From: Insolitispirillum peregrinum
GTDB lineage: Bacteria > Pseudomonadota > Alphaproteobacteria > Rhodospirillales > Rhodospirillaceae
DNA: 64,000 nucleotides
NCBI RefSeq assembly: GCF_042665255.1
Contig: NZ_JBHTCD010000022.1
Reading direction: 5' to 3' (one strand)
The translations under genes and the position numbers were made by a program. The notes beneath the pieces are model-generated. The model saw only the letters and a program-made list of their open reading frames with translations, ran no database searches and was not told the DNA's origin. Shown here one piece after another: positions 43,096-51,623 of the stretch (positions are counted from its first letter, which is position 1; each line of letters begins with the position of its first letter).

Positions 43096-44355
43096 ATGAC
43101 CGATATGGCCCTGCCTGAACGACAACAGGCATTGCTACCGGATCAACAGGGCCTGAAGGCCAAGCTGCAACGCGCCGAGCGCATGAAGAAAGTGCGGGCG
43201 TTTGCTCTGGTGGCGCCGCTGCTGCTGTTTGTTCTGGTGACTTTCATTGCGCCCATTGGCGACATGCTGCGCCGCTCGTTCGTTGACAACGAGCTGTCGG
43301 CCGTCTGGCCGCAGACCCAGTCTGCGATGCAGCAGTGGACCGACCGTTCGCAGGCGCCGGGCGAAGCCGTCTTCAAGGCCGTGGCCGAAGACATTCGCAA
43401 AAGCCGGGATGCCAACACCCTGGCCACCGCTGCCCGCCGTTTGAACTATGCCATTGATAATGGTCGTTCGCTGGTGTTTGGCACCGCCCGCAAGCTGCCC
43501 GATCAGACGGAAAGCTGGAAAGAGGCGATGATTGCCATCGACGCCCGCTGGAATGATCCGGAACTGTGGCAGGCGATCAATCAGGCCAGCGGCCCGTTCA
43601 CCTCGTTCTATTTGCTGCAGGCGATGGACCTGCACAAAAAGGCCAACGGTGACATCGTGTCGGTGTCTGGCAACAATGCCATCTATATCGATATTCTGCT
43701 GCGCACCTTCACCGTCGCCTTCTCGGTGACTGTCCTGTCGGTGTTGCTGGGTTTCCCGGTGGCCTACCTGCTGGCCAACCTGCCGCCCAAGACTGCCAAC
43801 CTGCTGATGATCCTGGTGCTGCTGCCGTTCTGGACCTCCCTGCTGGTCCGTACCGCCGCCTGGATCGTGCTGTTGCAGGAACAGGGGGTGGTGAACCAGT
43901 TCCTGTTGTGGCTGGGGGTGGTCGATCATCCGATCCGCATGATTTACAACCGCGCTGGCGTCTATATCGCCATGACCCATGTGCTGCTGCCGTTCATGAT
44001 CATGCCGTTGTACTCGGTGATGAAAGGCATCAAGCCCCATTACATGCGCGCTGCGGTGTCGCTGGGGGCTCGTCCGACGGTGGCCTTCCTGCGGGTGTAC
44101 ATGCCGATGACCCTGCCGGGGATGGGGGCTGGTGCGTTGCTGGTGTTCATTCTGGCTCTGGGCTACTACGTCACGCCGGCGCTGGTTGGGGGCGCAGCCG
44201 ATCAGATGATCAGCTACTTCATCGCCTTCTACACTTCGGAAACCGTCAACTGGGGCATGGCCTCGGCGCTGGGGGCGGTCCTGCTGGTGGTGACCCTGAT
44301 CCTGTACACCATCTACAACCGGCTGGTCGGTATTTCCAACATGAAGATGGGCTAA
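43096..44355 (+). CDS. potB: Polyamine ABC transporter permease
   Basis: It has six or so membrane segments, the first at about 33-55 (VRAFALVAPLLLFVLVTFIAP). About 140 residues (about 60-195), predicted periplasmic and helical, separate it from the next membrane helices. The coupling loop that contacts the ATPase is seen in YMRAAVSLGARPTVAFLRVYMPMTLPG (the EAA-type loop). It has 419 residues, against about 280-310 for a typical PotB; the excess is the inserted soluble segment. A MITE-like repeat follows it before potC. Confidence 0.9.
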   Translation: MTDMALPERQQALLPDQQGLKAKLQRAERMKKVRAFALVAPLLLFVLVTFIAPIGDMLRRSFVDNELSAVWPQTQSAMQQWTDRSQAPGEAVFKAVAEDIRKSRDANTLATAARRLNYAIDNGRSLVFGTARKLPDQTESWKEAMIAIDARWNDPELWQAINQASGPFTSFYLLQAMDLHKKANGDIVSVSGNNAIYIDILLRTFTVAFSVTVLSVLLGFPVAYLLANLPPKTANLLMILVLLPFWTSLLVRTAAWIVLLQEQGVVNQFLLWLGVVDHPIRMIYNRAGVYIAMTHVLLPFMIMPLYSVMKGIKPHYMRAAVSLGARPTVAFLRVYMPMTLPGMGAGALLVFILALGYYVTPALVGGAADQMISYFIAFYTSETVNWGMASALGAVLLVVTLILYTIYNRLVGISNMKMG

Positions 44356-44378
44356 GGCAGTTCCGGTTTCTGCTGGAT

Positions 44379-44486
44379 CACAGGACACCACAGTTGAAAA
44401 ACAAGAATGGGGTCCGGGGCCTCAAGGCCCCGGCGAGGTTTGGAGCAGCGCTCCATGATCCTGTTTTCTGTTTGTCGTGTCCTGTG
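44379..44486 (+). repeat. MITE-like double-hairpin repeat, short form (C4), inside the pot operon
   Basis: The ends are inverted repeats of 14 bases (CACAGGACACCACA at 44379-44392 against 44473-44486, 13 of 14). The core has GGGGCCTCAAGGCCCC and TTGGAGCAGCGCTCCA. It lies between potB and potC. Confidence 0.88.
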
Positions 44487-44511
44487 CCACCGGCTCTGGT
44501 TTAATGATTTC

Positions 44512-44555
44512 AGCAAATACGTCGTCGCCGATGTGCCATCGGCTCGGGATTTGCT
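44512..44555 (-). repeat. TAGAGC-family palindromic element, type E (copy 2)
   Basis: The outer stem AGCAAAT (44512-44518) pairs with ATTTGCT (44549-44555). The inner stem GCCGATG (44527-44533) pairs with CATCGGC (44537-44543). It ends 16 bases before the potC start, so the hairpin abuts the ribosome site. Confidence 0.82.
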
Positions 44556-44571
44556 CTAAGGGGACCTCGGG

Positions 44572-45396
44572 ATGAGTGCAAATCACGTTCGCACCTTCGA
44601 AGAAAAGTTCTGGCTGTTCGTGCTCTATGGCTTGTCGGGGCTGGTGTTCTTTTTCCTGATGGCGCCGATCCTGGCGATTGTGCCGCTGTCGTTCAACTCG
44701 GGGCAGTTCCTGACCTACCCGCTGCAAGGCTTTTCGTTCCGCTGGTACGAAGAGTTCATGCATAGCGAAGCCTGGCAACGGGCGTTCAAGAACAGCTTCA
44801 TCGTCGGCATTGCCGCCACCATCCTGTCCACCTCGCTGGGGACGGTGGCCTCGCTGGGGCTGACCCGCGCCGATTTCCGCGGCAAGGCGTTTGTGATGGC
44901 CGTTTTGCTGTCACCGATGATCGTGCCGGTGGTGATCACCGGGGTGGGTCTGTACTTCTTCTTTGCCCCGCTGGGGCTGAGTGCCACCTACACCGGCCTG
45001 ATCCTGGCCCATACCGCGCTGGCGGCTCCGTTCGTGGTGATCACCGTCAGTGCCACCCTGCAGGGCTTTGACATGAACCTGGCGCGGGCCTCGGCCAGTC
45101 TGGGGGCCAACCCGGTGACCACCTTCTTCAAGGTGATCCTGCCGCTGATTGCGCCGGGTGTGGCCTCTGGTGGTCTGTTCGCCTTTGCCACCAGTTTTGA
45201 CGAAGTGGTGGTGGTGCTGATGATCGCCGGCCCGGAACAGCGCACGCTGCCGCGTGAAATGTTCTCTGGGATCCGTGAAAACATCAGCCCGACGATTACC
45301 GCCGTGGCGACGGTGATGATTCTGGTGTCGGTGGCTCTGCTGCTGTTGCTGGAAATGCTCCGGCGCCGGAACGAAAAGATGCGCGGTCTGCGGTAA
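44572..45396 (+). CDS. potC: Polyamine ABC transporter permease
   Basis: This second permease of the importer has six membrane segments and the coupling loop ARASASLGANPVTTFFKVILPLIAPG. It has 274 residues, typical of PotC. AAGGGGA precedes the ATG. It is separated from potB by two repeat elements, yet the direction and a terminator only after potC suggest one operon. Confidence 0.92.
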   Translation: MSANHVRTFEEKFWLFVLYGLSGLVFFFLMAPILAIVPLSFNSGQFLTYPLQGFSFRWYEEFMHSEAWQRAFKNSFIVGIAATILSTSLGTVASLGLTRADFRGKAFVMAVLLSPMIVPVVITGVGLYFFFAPLGLSATYTGLILAHTALAAPFVVITVSATLQGFDMNLARASASLGANPVTTFFKVILPLIAPGVASGGLFAFATSFDEVVVVLMIAGPEQRTLPREMFSGIRENISPTITAVATVMILVSVALLLLLEMLRRRNEKMRGLR

Positions 45397-45494
45397 GCGG
45401 TCTGGCTGTCTGGTTGTGCGATGATCAGGGTCGTTATGCTTCTGTCCGGTAACGATCCTGGGGACCGTGCAAAGTCTAAAATTTTAAACACGAA

Positions 45495-45520
45495 AAAGGG
45501 GTGCTGCCGGGCACCCCTTT
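45495..45520 (+). terminator. Rho-independent terminator after potC
   Basis: The stem AAAGGGGTGC (45495-45504) pairs with GCACCCCTTT (45511-45520), followed by CTT. The A-rich left side lets it also serve the convergent puuR-like gene. Confidence 0.85.
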
Positions 45521-45545
45521 CTTGCATCAGGTCGGAAAAACAGGC

Positions 45546-46115
45546 TTACAGATAGGGCGGGGTACAGGCCGAAACGATCACGCAGGGTTCCTTGGAGGTA
45601 TTGCGGAAACGGTGCGGCAGGGTGCTGTCAAACAGGTACGAATCGCCGGTGTTCAAAATGTGCTTACTGTCGCCCACGGTCAGTTCGATGGTCCCCGAGA
45701 TGACAATGCCGCCTTCGTTCGAGGCATGTTGCAGCATCGTCCGGCCGGTATCTGCGCCGGGCTGATAGGTTTCATAGAGGATCTGCAGGCCATATTTGCG
45801 GGAATCGCCCACCTGTAAAAACGACACGGCACCCTGATTGTTGCGCTCGATTTCATTGGTCAGCGGCAGCAGTTCATCGTGACGGAAGGTGATCTTTTCC
45901 AGGTCGGTATCTTCGGTGCTGAAGAACTCGCTGAGGGTCATCGGAACCCCTTGCAACACGCGGCGCAGCGAGGAAACAGACGGGCTGTTGCGGTTTTGCT
46001 CAATGAGGGAAATCGTCCCGTTGGTGACGCCAGCACGGCGGGCGAGTTCCCGTTGGGACAGTCCGGCTGTTTCGCGGACCTGTCGCAGTCGGCCTCCCAC
46101 GTCGAAGTCCATCAT
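45546..46115 (-). CDS. puuR: PuuR-like transcriptional repressor (XRE plus cupin)
   Basis: It probably represses polyamine use genes until putrescine is present. The N-terminal helix-turn-helix reads LRQVRETAGLSQRELARRAG and SLIEQNRNSPSVSSLRRVL. The C-terminal cupin (about 110-185) has HASNEGGIVISGTIELTV and DSTLPHRFRN. It has 189 residues, as for PuuR. It lies between the pot operon and gabD and is divergent from gabD. TTTTAAAC-like motifs lie on both sides of it and may be its operators. Confidence 0.88.
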   Translation of the reverse strand: MMDFDVGGRLRQVRETAGLSQRELARRAGVTNGTISLIEQNRNSPSVSSLRRVLQGVPMTLSEFFSTEDTDLEKITFRHDELLPLTNEIERNNQGAVSFLQVGDSRKYGLQILYETYQPGADTGRTMLQHASNEGGIVISGTIELTVGDSKHILNTGDSYLFDSTLPHRFRNTSKEPCVIVSACTPPYL

Positions 46116-46502
46116 TGGTGTTGTTCCTTGTTGTCAGGGTTGTTGTTGATTGTTCGGGAAACCCGTGGTGATGGCTCGGTTTTGCGAGGCACTCTCAACG
46201 CCGGGGATCGCCTGTTCCGGTCCCTGTTCGGGTGTTCAATATTTTAATCTCCCAAACGCTTAAATCCAATCCTGCAATGTGACAAACGATGTTTTTCAGC
46301 AAGACGGCGGCGTGATGGCAGGTATATCAAACTGCTTTATCCCCCGGAGTGGGGGAGGCGCTTCGGGGCCGGAATGAGCAAAGGATGTTGTTTGATATAT
46401 TAAACAGTGATAGAGTTCTTTTCAGATGCTGGCAGAGGCCAGATCACCATCTTTCCGTCCCTGACCGGCCCATGTCCGGCTGACCAGATGAAAGGGTTTT
46501 CC
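46116..46502. promoter_or_regulatory. Divergent puuR-gabD control region
   Basis: AT-rich half-site candidates are seen at about 46224-46235 (CAATATTTTAAT) and 46396-46407 (ATATATTAAACA near the gabD side). These resemble motifs upstream of potA. No gene is called here. Confidence 0.45.
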
Positions 46503-47972
46503 ATGGATTTCCTCAAGGATCGCTCGCTGCTCCGTACCGATGGCTACATCAATGGCGCGTGGTCGGCAGCGACGTCGGGCAAGACCTTTGCTGTCACCAA
46601 CCCGGCCACCGGTGCCCATCTGGCCGATGTTGCCGACATGGATGACAGCGACACCCGTCGTGCGATCGAAGCCGCCAATGCCGCCTTTCCGGCCTGGCGC
46701 AAAAAGACCGCCAAGGAACGCGCTGCGATCCTGCGCAAGTGGTTCGACCTGATCATTGCCAACGGCGAAGATCTGGCCCAGCTGATGACCGCCGAACAGG
46801 GCAAGCCGCTGACCGAATCGCGCGGCGAAGTGGTTTACTCGGCCAGCTTTGTCGAGTGGTTTGCCGAAGAAGCCAAGCGCGTCTATGGCGATACCGTCCC
46901 GACCCACAAGGCCGACGCCCGTCTGGTGGTGGTGCGCGAGCCGATTGGTGTGGTGGCTGCCATTACCCCGTGGAACTTCCCGCTGGGCATGATCACCCGC
47001 AAGTGCGCCCCGGCGCTGGCCGCCGGTTGCCCGGTGGTGGTGAAGCCCGCCGAAGACACCCCGCTGTCGGCGCTGGCGCTGGTTGAACTGGCCGAACGCG
47101 CCGGTTTCCCGGCTGGTGTGTTCAACGTGGTGACCTGCTCCAAGCCGCACGCGATTGCCGTCGGTGGCGAGCTGACTTCCAACCCGATTGTGCGCAAGGT
47201 GTCGTTCACCGGCTCGACTCCGGTCGGCAAGCTGCTGATGGCCCAGTGCGCCACCACCGTCAAGAAGGTCTCGCTGGAACTGGGCGGCAACGCGCCGTTC
47301 ATCGTGTTCAACGATGCCGATCTGGATGCCGCTGTGGTCGGGGCGATGGCCTCGAAGTACCGCAACGCTGGCCAGACCTGCGTTTGCGCCAACCGCATCA
47401 TGGTGCAGTCGGGCGTGTATGACGCCTTTGCCGCCAAACTGGCCGAAGCCGTTGCCAAGCTGAAGGTTGGGAACGGGATTGGCGATGGCGTCAATCAGGG
47501 GCCGCTGATCAACGCGGCGGCGATTGACAAGGTGGAACGTCTGGTCAACGACGCCACCAGCAAGGGTGCCAAGGCGATCATCGGTGGCAAGCGTCACGAA
47601 CTGGGCGGCCAGTTCTTTGAGCCGACCATCCTGACCGGCGTCACCCGTGACATGGCCTGCTTTGCCGAAGAAATCTTTGGCCCGGTGGCGCCGCTGTTCC
47701 GCTTTGAAACCGAAGAAGAAGCCATCCAGATGGCGAACGACACCCCGTTCGGTCTGGCCGCCTACTTCTATGCCCGCGACATCGGTCGTGTGTGGCGCGT
47801 GGCCGAAGGTCTGGAATACGGCATGGTCGGCATCAACGAAGGCCTGATCTCCAACGAAGTCGCCCCGTTCGGCGGCGTCAAGGAATCGGGTCTGGGTCGC
47901 GAAGGTTCCAAGTATGGCATGGATGACTTCACCGAGCTGAAGTACCTGTGCATGGGTGGCCTGAGCACCTGA
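46503..47972 (+). CDS. gabD: Succinate-semialdehyde dehydrogenase
   Basis: It oxidises succinate semialdehyde to succinate, the last step of GABA breakdown. The aldehyde dehydrogenase signatures are the Glu in VSLELGGNAPFIV and the catalytic Cys in YRNAGQTCVCANR. The N-terminal LRTDGYINGAW and the ITPWNFPLGMITRKCAPALAAG stretch are GabD-type. The ATG at 46503 has AAAGGG upstream and gives 489 residues, normal. Codon use is strongly biased. In this cluster it may also accept related aldehydes from putrescine breakdown. Confidence 0.93.
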   Translation: MDFLKDRSLLRTDGYINGAWSAATSGKTFAVTNPATGAHLADVADMDDSDTRRAIEAANAAFPAWRKKTAKERAAILRKWFDLIIANGEDLAQLMTAEQGKPLTESRGEVVYSASFVEWFAEEAKRVYGDTVPTHKADARLVVVREPIGVVAAITPWNFPLGMITRKCAPALAAGCPVVVKPAEDTPLSALALVELAERAGFPAGVFNVVTCSKPHAIAVGGELTSNPIVRKVSFTGSTPVGKLLMAQCATTVKKVSLELGGNAPFIVFNDADLDAAVVGAMASKYRNAGQTCVCANRIMVQSGVYDAFAAKLAEAVAKLKVGNGIGDGVNQGPLINAAAIDKVERLVNDATSKGAKAIIGGKRHELGGQFFEPTILTGVTRDMACFAEEIFGPVAPLFRFETEEEAIQMANDTPFGLAAYFYARDIGRVWRVAEGLEYGMVGINEGLISNEVAPFGGVKESGLGREGSKYGMDDFTELKYLCMGGLST

Positions 47973-48232
47973 GGACACGCCTCGTTCCTGTCGGAATGAG
48001 GTTTTGACAAAAGCCGGGCGTGGTGCCTGCTGACAGATGCCACGCCCCGGCCTGTGCCCCCTTGATGGTTGGACGCGCCTCCGGGCATCAGGGGTTTTAC
48101 GGTTTCTCTGGCTGGGCAGATCAGGGACCAAGAGAAACGTGTGTGCCGCGACTCTCAACCTTGAATTGAAAAACTGCCTGTGCTGTTCAACGGCCTATCC
48201 CCCCCCTCGGTAAGATTTGGAGTGCTCTTGAG

Positions 48233-49522
48233 ATGACGTCTAACGCTGATATCCAGGCCCGTCGCGTTTCTGCCGTGCCGCGCGGCGTGTCCACCATGCT
48301 GCCGGTGTTTGCTGCCCGCGCTCAAGGGGCGGAAATGTGGGACGCCGAAGGCAAGCGTTACATTGATTTCGCTGGCGGGATCGCCGTGCTGAACACCGGC
48401 CACAACCACCCGACCATCAAGGCCGCGGTTGCTGCGCAGCTGGACAACTTCAGCCACACCTGCTTCCAGGTGATGCCGTATGAAAGCTACATCTCGCTGG
48501 CCGAAAAGCTGAACGAACTGGTGCCGATCGACGGCGACTGCCAGACCCTGTTCGTGACCACCGGCGCCGAAGCCGTTGAAAACGCTGTCAAGATCGCTCG
48601 CGCCAAGACCGGTCGTCCGGGCGTGATCGCCTTTGGCGGTGGTTTCCATGGCCGGACCATGCTCGGCATGGCGCTGACCGGCAAGGTCGTTCCCTACAAG
48701 GTTGGCTTTGGTCCGTTCGTCTCGGAAGTCTACCACGCCACCTACCCGAATCCGTACCGTGGCATTTCGGTGGCCGATGCGCTGGCCAGCCTGGAAGCCC
48801 TGTTCAAGTCCGACGTCGATCCGCTGCGCGTGGCCGCGATCATCTGCGAACCGGTGCAGGGTGAAGGCGGTTTCGTGATTGCTCCGCCGGAGTTCCTGCA
48901 GGGCCTGCGCGCCATCTGCGACAAGTACGGCATTCTGCTGATCATCGACGAAATCCAGACCGGCTTTGCCCGCACCGGCAAGATGTTCGCCGTTGAATAC
49001 GCTGGCATTTCGCCGGACCTGATGACCATGGCCAAGTCGCTGGCCGGTGGTTTCCCGCTGTCTGCCGTCACTGGCCGCAAGGACGTGATGGATGCCGCCA
49101 ACCCCGGTGGTCTGGGTGGCACCTACGGCGGTTCGCCGATCGCCTGCGCTGCCGGTCTGGCGGTGCTGAAGGTGATCGAAGAAGAAAACCTGGTCGCCCG
49201 CGCTCAGGAAATCGGTGAACTGATGGTTGGCCGTCTGACCGCCATGCAGTCGCGCAACAGCCTGTCGTGCATCGGTGATGTGCGCGCGCTGGGGGCGATG
49301 GTGGCGATGGAACTGGTCAAGGATCGCGACAGCCGCACCCCGGATGCCGACCTGACCCGCGCGCTGGTGGCCAAGGCTGCCGAACGTGGTCTGGTGATCC
49401 TGTCCTGTGGTACCTATGGCAACGTGATCCGCTTCCTGTGCCCGCTGGTGGCCTCGAACGAGCTGATCAACGAAGGCATGGACATTCTGGAATCCATTCT
49501 GGAAGAACTGACCGCTGCCTGA
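48233..49522 (+). CDS. gabT: 4-aminobutyrate transaminase
   Basis: This PLP enzyme moves the amino group of GABA to 2-oxoglutarate, giving succinate semialdehyde for GabD. Class III aminotransferase marks are present: TTGAEAVENAVKIARA, FGGGFHGRTMLGMALTGK, LLIIDEIQTGFARTGKMFA, and the PLP Lys in MTMAKSLAGGFPLSAV. It has 429 residues, normal. GGAG precedes the ATG. The 260-base gap from gabD has no terminator that I can see, so co-transcription is possible. Confidence 0.92.
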   Translation: MTSNADIQARRVSAVPRGVSTMLPVFAARAQGAEMWDAEGKRYIDFAGGIAVLNTGHNHPTIKAAVAAQLDNFSHTCFQVMPYESYISLAEKLNELVPIDGDCQTLFVTTGAEAVENAVKIARAKTGRPGVIAFGGGFHGRTMLGMALTGKVVPYKVGFGPFVSEVYHATYPNPYRGISVADALASLEALFKSDVDPLRVAAIICEPVQGEGGFVIAPPEFLQGLRAICDKYGILLIIDEIQTGFARTGKMFAVEYAGISPDLMTMAKSLAGGFPLSAVTGRKDVMDAANPGGLGGTYGGSPIACAAGLAVLKVIEEENLVARAQEIGELMVGRLTAMQSRNSLSCIGDVRALGAMVAMELVKDRDSRTPDADLTRALVAKAAERGLVILSCGTYGNVIRFLCPLVASNELINEGMDILESILEELTAA

Positions 49523-49545
49523 TGAGCCTGCCTCATCACGTACTG

Positions 49546-49590
49546 GAGCATTGTGCGAAAAGTGGAAACCGGTTTTCGCAACAACAATGC
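49546..49590 (+). repeat. TAGAGC-family palindromic element, type A
   Basis: GAGCATTGTGCGAAAAGTGG, then the CCGG core, then TTTTCGCA and AACAATGC. It nearly matches the copy at 17225-17270, including the type B element that follows both. Confidence 0.85.
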
Positions 49591-49603
49591 GACAAAACAA
49601 AAG

Positions 49604-49647
49604 ATTAGAGCAGCGTGCCTGCGTCCGGTTTAACGCACGCTGCTCTG
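49604..49647 (+). repeat. TAGAGC-family palindromic element, type B
   Basis: TTAGAGCAGCGTGC pairs with GCACGCTGCTCT around a GCGTCCGGTTTAAC core. Compared with 17284-17332, one stem base pair is swapped (G-C for C-G). Confidence 0.85.
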
Positions 49648-49883
49648 GTCTGAAAGATCACGGAAGACGGGAACCGGTTCCGTCCGGCCCGTCTTCCGCT
49701 TTCTCTTTGGGGCAACGCTTGATCCCCTTGGCGCTGCCCCAAAGTTGAAAGATGCATCCGGTGCCTGGGCTGCCCTCTCAGGCCGGAAAGTCCTGACGTT
49801 CCTGTAAATGCCCGTCTTCCGTGGACCTTTGGCCCGCGAAGGGGCGTGTGTGTCTTCTTTCTTGTCTGACGCCCGGAGAGATC

Positions 49884-51257
49884 ATGTCGTCGAACAGCTT
49901 GCGTGATGCGGATATTCGTTACGTTCTTCACCCCTACACCAATCTGGCCGCCCACGAGGCGCAGGGGCCGTTCATGGCCATGCGCGGTGAAGGCATCCGG
50001 GTGTTTGACGAGAACGGCAAAGACTACATCGAGGGAATGGCCGGGCTGTGGTGCGCCTCGCTGGGCTTTTCCGAGCCGCGCCTGAAGGAAGCGGCGATGC
50101 GGCAGTTCGATCTGCTGCCGTTCTTCCATCAGTTCAATCACAAGTCGCATGAGCCGGGCATTCTGTTGGCGCAAAAGCTGATCGAAATGGCTCCGGTGCC
50201 GATGAGCCATGTGTTCTTTGCCAACTCGGGGTCAGAAGCCAACGACACCGTGGTGAAGATTGTTCGCTACATGAACAATGCGCTGGGCCGTCCGCAGAAA
50301 AAGAAGATCATTTCCCGCCAGCGTGGCTATCACGGGGTGACGGTTGCCGCTGCCAGCCTGACCGGGCTGCCGCTGAACCACCGCAATTTTGACCTGCCGA
50401 TCGAGGGCATCCGCCACACCTCTTGCCCGCACTACTGGCGCTATGGTCAGGAAGGCGAAAGCGAGCAGCAGTTCACCGACCGCATGGCCGCCGAACTGGA
50501 AGAGATGATCCTCGCCGAAGGGCCGGACACCGTCGCCGCCTTCATCGCCGAGCCGATCATGGGCGCCGGTGGGGTGGTGGTGCCGCCTGCGGGCTATTTC
50601 CCCAAAATTCAGGCGGTGCTGAAAAAGTACGACATCCTGATGGTCGCCGACGAAGTGATTTGCGGCTTTGGCCGCACCGGCAAGGCGTGGGGCTCGCAGA
50701 CCTTTGACATTCAGCCCGACATCCTGAGCTGCGCCAAGGCACTGTCGTCGGCCTATCTGCCGATTTCGGCGGTGATGGTCAACGAACGGGTCTATGAGGC
50801 GGTCAAGAAGGGCTCGGCTGAAATCGGTGCCTTTGGTCATGGCTATACCTATTCCGGCCACCCGATTGCCGCCGCTGTGGCGCTGGAAACACTGGCCATT
50901 TACGAAGAACGCCAGATTTTTGACCACGTTGCCAACGTTGGTCCGACGATGCAGGCGGCGCTGCGCCAGCTGGAAACGCATCCGCTGGTGGGCAATGCCC
51001 GTGGGATTGGTCTGATCGGTGCCCTCGAACTGGTGGCCGACAAGGACCATAAGGTTCCCTTTGACCCCGCGCTGGGTGTGGGTGCGCAGGTGGTGGCCAG
51101 AGCACAGGATGAAGGTCTGATCCTGCGCTCGATGGCTGGGGATATTGTCGCTTTCAGCCCGCCGCTGATCATCACTGAAAGCGAAATCGAGGAAATGATG
51201 GCCCGGTTCAACCGTGCGCTGTCAGCCGTTACGGCCTCGCTGGCCGTGCCGGTGTAA
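49884..51257 (+). CDS. Omega-aminotransferase, putrescine-pyruvate type
   Basis: This class III PLP aminotransferase resembles SpuC and beta-alanine/omega-amino-acid:pyruvate transaminases. Seen motifs are YIEGMAGLWCASLGF, FFANSGSEANDTVVKI, SRQRGYHGVTVAAASLTG, LMVADEVICGFGRTGKAWG and the PLP Lys in LSCAKALSSAYLPISAV. The ATG at 49884 has GGAGAG upstream and gives 457 residues. Next to polyamine import and GABA genes, the likely substrate is putrescine, giving 4-aminobutyraldehyde. Exact amine and acceptor are inferred from context. A strong terminator follows. Confidence 0.85.
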   Translation: MSSNSLRDADIRYVLHPYTNLAAHEAQGPFMAMRGEGIRVFDENGKDYIEGMAGLWCASLGFSEPRLKEAAMRQFDLLPFFHQFNHKSHEPGILLAQKLIEMAPVPMSHVFFANSGSEANDTVVKIVRYMNNALGRPQKKKIISRQRGYHGVTVAAASLTGLPLNHRNFDLPIEGIRHTSCPHYWRYGQEGESEQQFTDRMAAELEEMILAEGPDTVAAFIAEPIMGAGGVVVPPAGYFPKIQAVLKKYDILMVADEVICGFGRTGKAWGSQTFDIQPDILSCAKALSSAYLPISAVMVNERVYEAVKKGSAEIGAFGHGYTYSGHPIAAAVALETLAIYEERQIFDHVANVGPTMQAALRQLETHPLVGNARGIGLIGALELVADKDHKVPFDPALGVGAQVVARAQDEGLILRSMAGDIVAFSPPLIITESEIEEMMARFNRALSAVTASLAVPV

Positions 51258-51399
51258 CTCGCGGCGTGATGGGCTCCCCCATCCGTTCGTGAGAATGGCG
51301 CACCCGTGCCGTGTGCGTTGGGGCGATGGTGCCCTGATGTGCCTGGCCGGGACGTCCGGTATGAGTGTTCTTTTTGTTAGGCATCCTCCATATCACCTG

Positions 51400-51439
51400 A
51401 CCGTCTTTTGCTGATTGCAGCAAAAGACGGTCTTTTTTT
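51400..51439 (+). terminator. Rho-independent terminator
   Basis: A perfect 14-bp stem (ACCGTCTTTTGCTG at 51400-51413 with 51418-51431), 4-base loop and T7 at 51433-51439 end the aminotransferase transcript. The rest of 51258-51623 has a promoter-like, AT-rich part before the iron cluster. Confidence 0.95.
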
Positions 51440-51495
51440 GGCAAGGATGCGGCGGGTACGGGACGGCGTGCATCAGGATCGTCTTATGTATTGAT

Positions 51496-51510
51496 ATGAA
51501 TAATTTTCAT
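51496..51510. promoter_or_regulatory. Fur-box-like palindrome
   Basis: ATGAATAATTTTCAT (51496-51510) is an AT-rich imperfect palindrome resembling a Fur or Irr operator, located before the DUF2946/TonB gene set. The call rests on sequence resemblance and context only. Confidence 0.45.
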
Positions 51511-51623
51511 GTTTTTTTTAGGGGGAAAATTCATTACCCTCGCAACGGCTTTTATGGTCATGCCGCGCATGGAATGCCGTGTCTGGCAGTGCGCGGCGCA
51601 AACATCATCAACCGGGGGATCAT

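Larger units (their letters stand above)
49523..49883. other. Intergenic region with repeats and hairpins
   Basis: After gabT come a type A element, a type B element (listed separately) and two hairpins. One is around 49665-49705, where GGAAGACGGG pairs with CCCGTCTTCC, followed by a T-rich run and probably a terminator. The other is around 49706-49745, where TTTGGGGC pairs with GCCCCAAA. No gene is seen. Confidence 0.7.

Noticed and set aside
43135..44391. Long open frame antisense to potB
   Set aside because: Rich in His and Gln, as expected from antisense reading of membrane-protein codons; potB is well supported.
46422..48158. 578-codon open frame antisense to gabD
   Set aside because: A mirror of a highly codon-biased gene; no start signal or domain.
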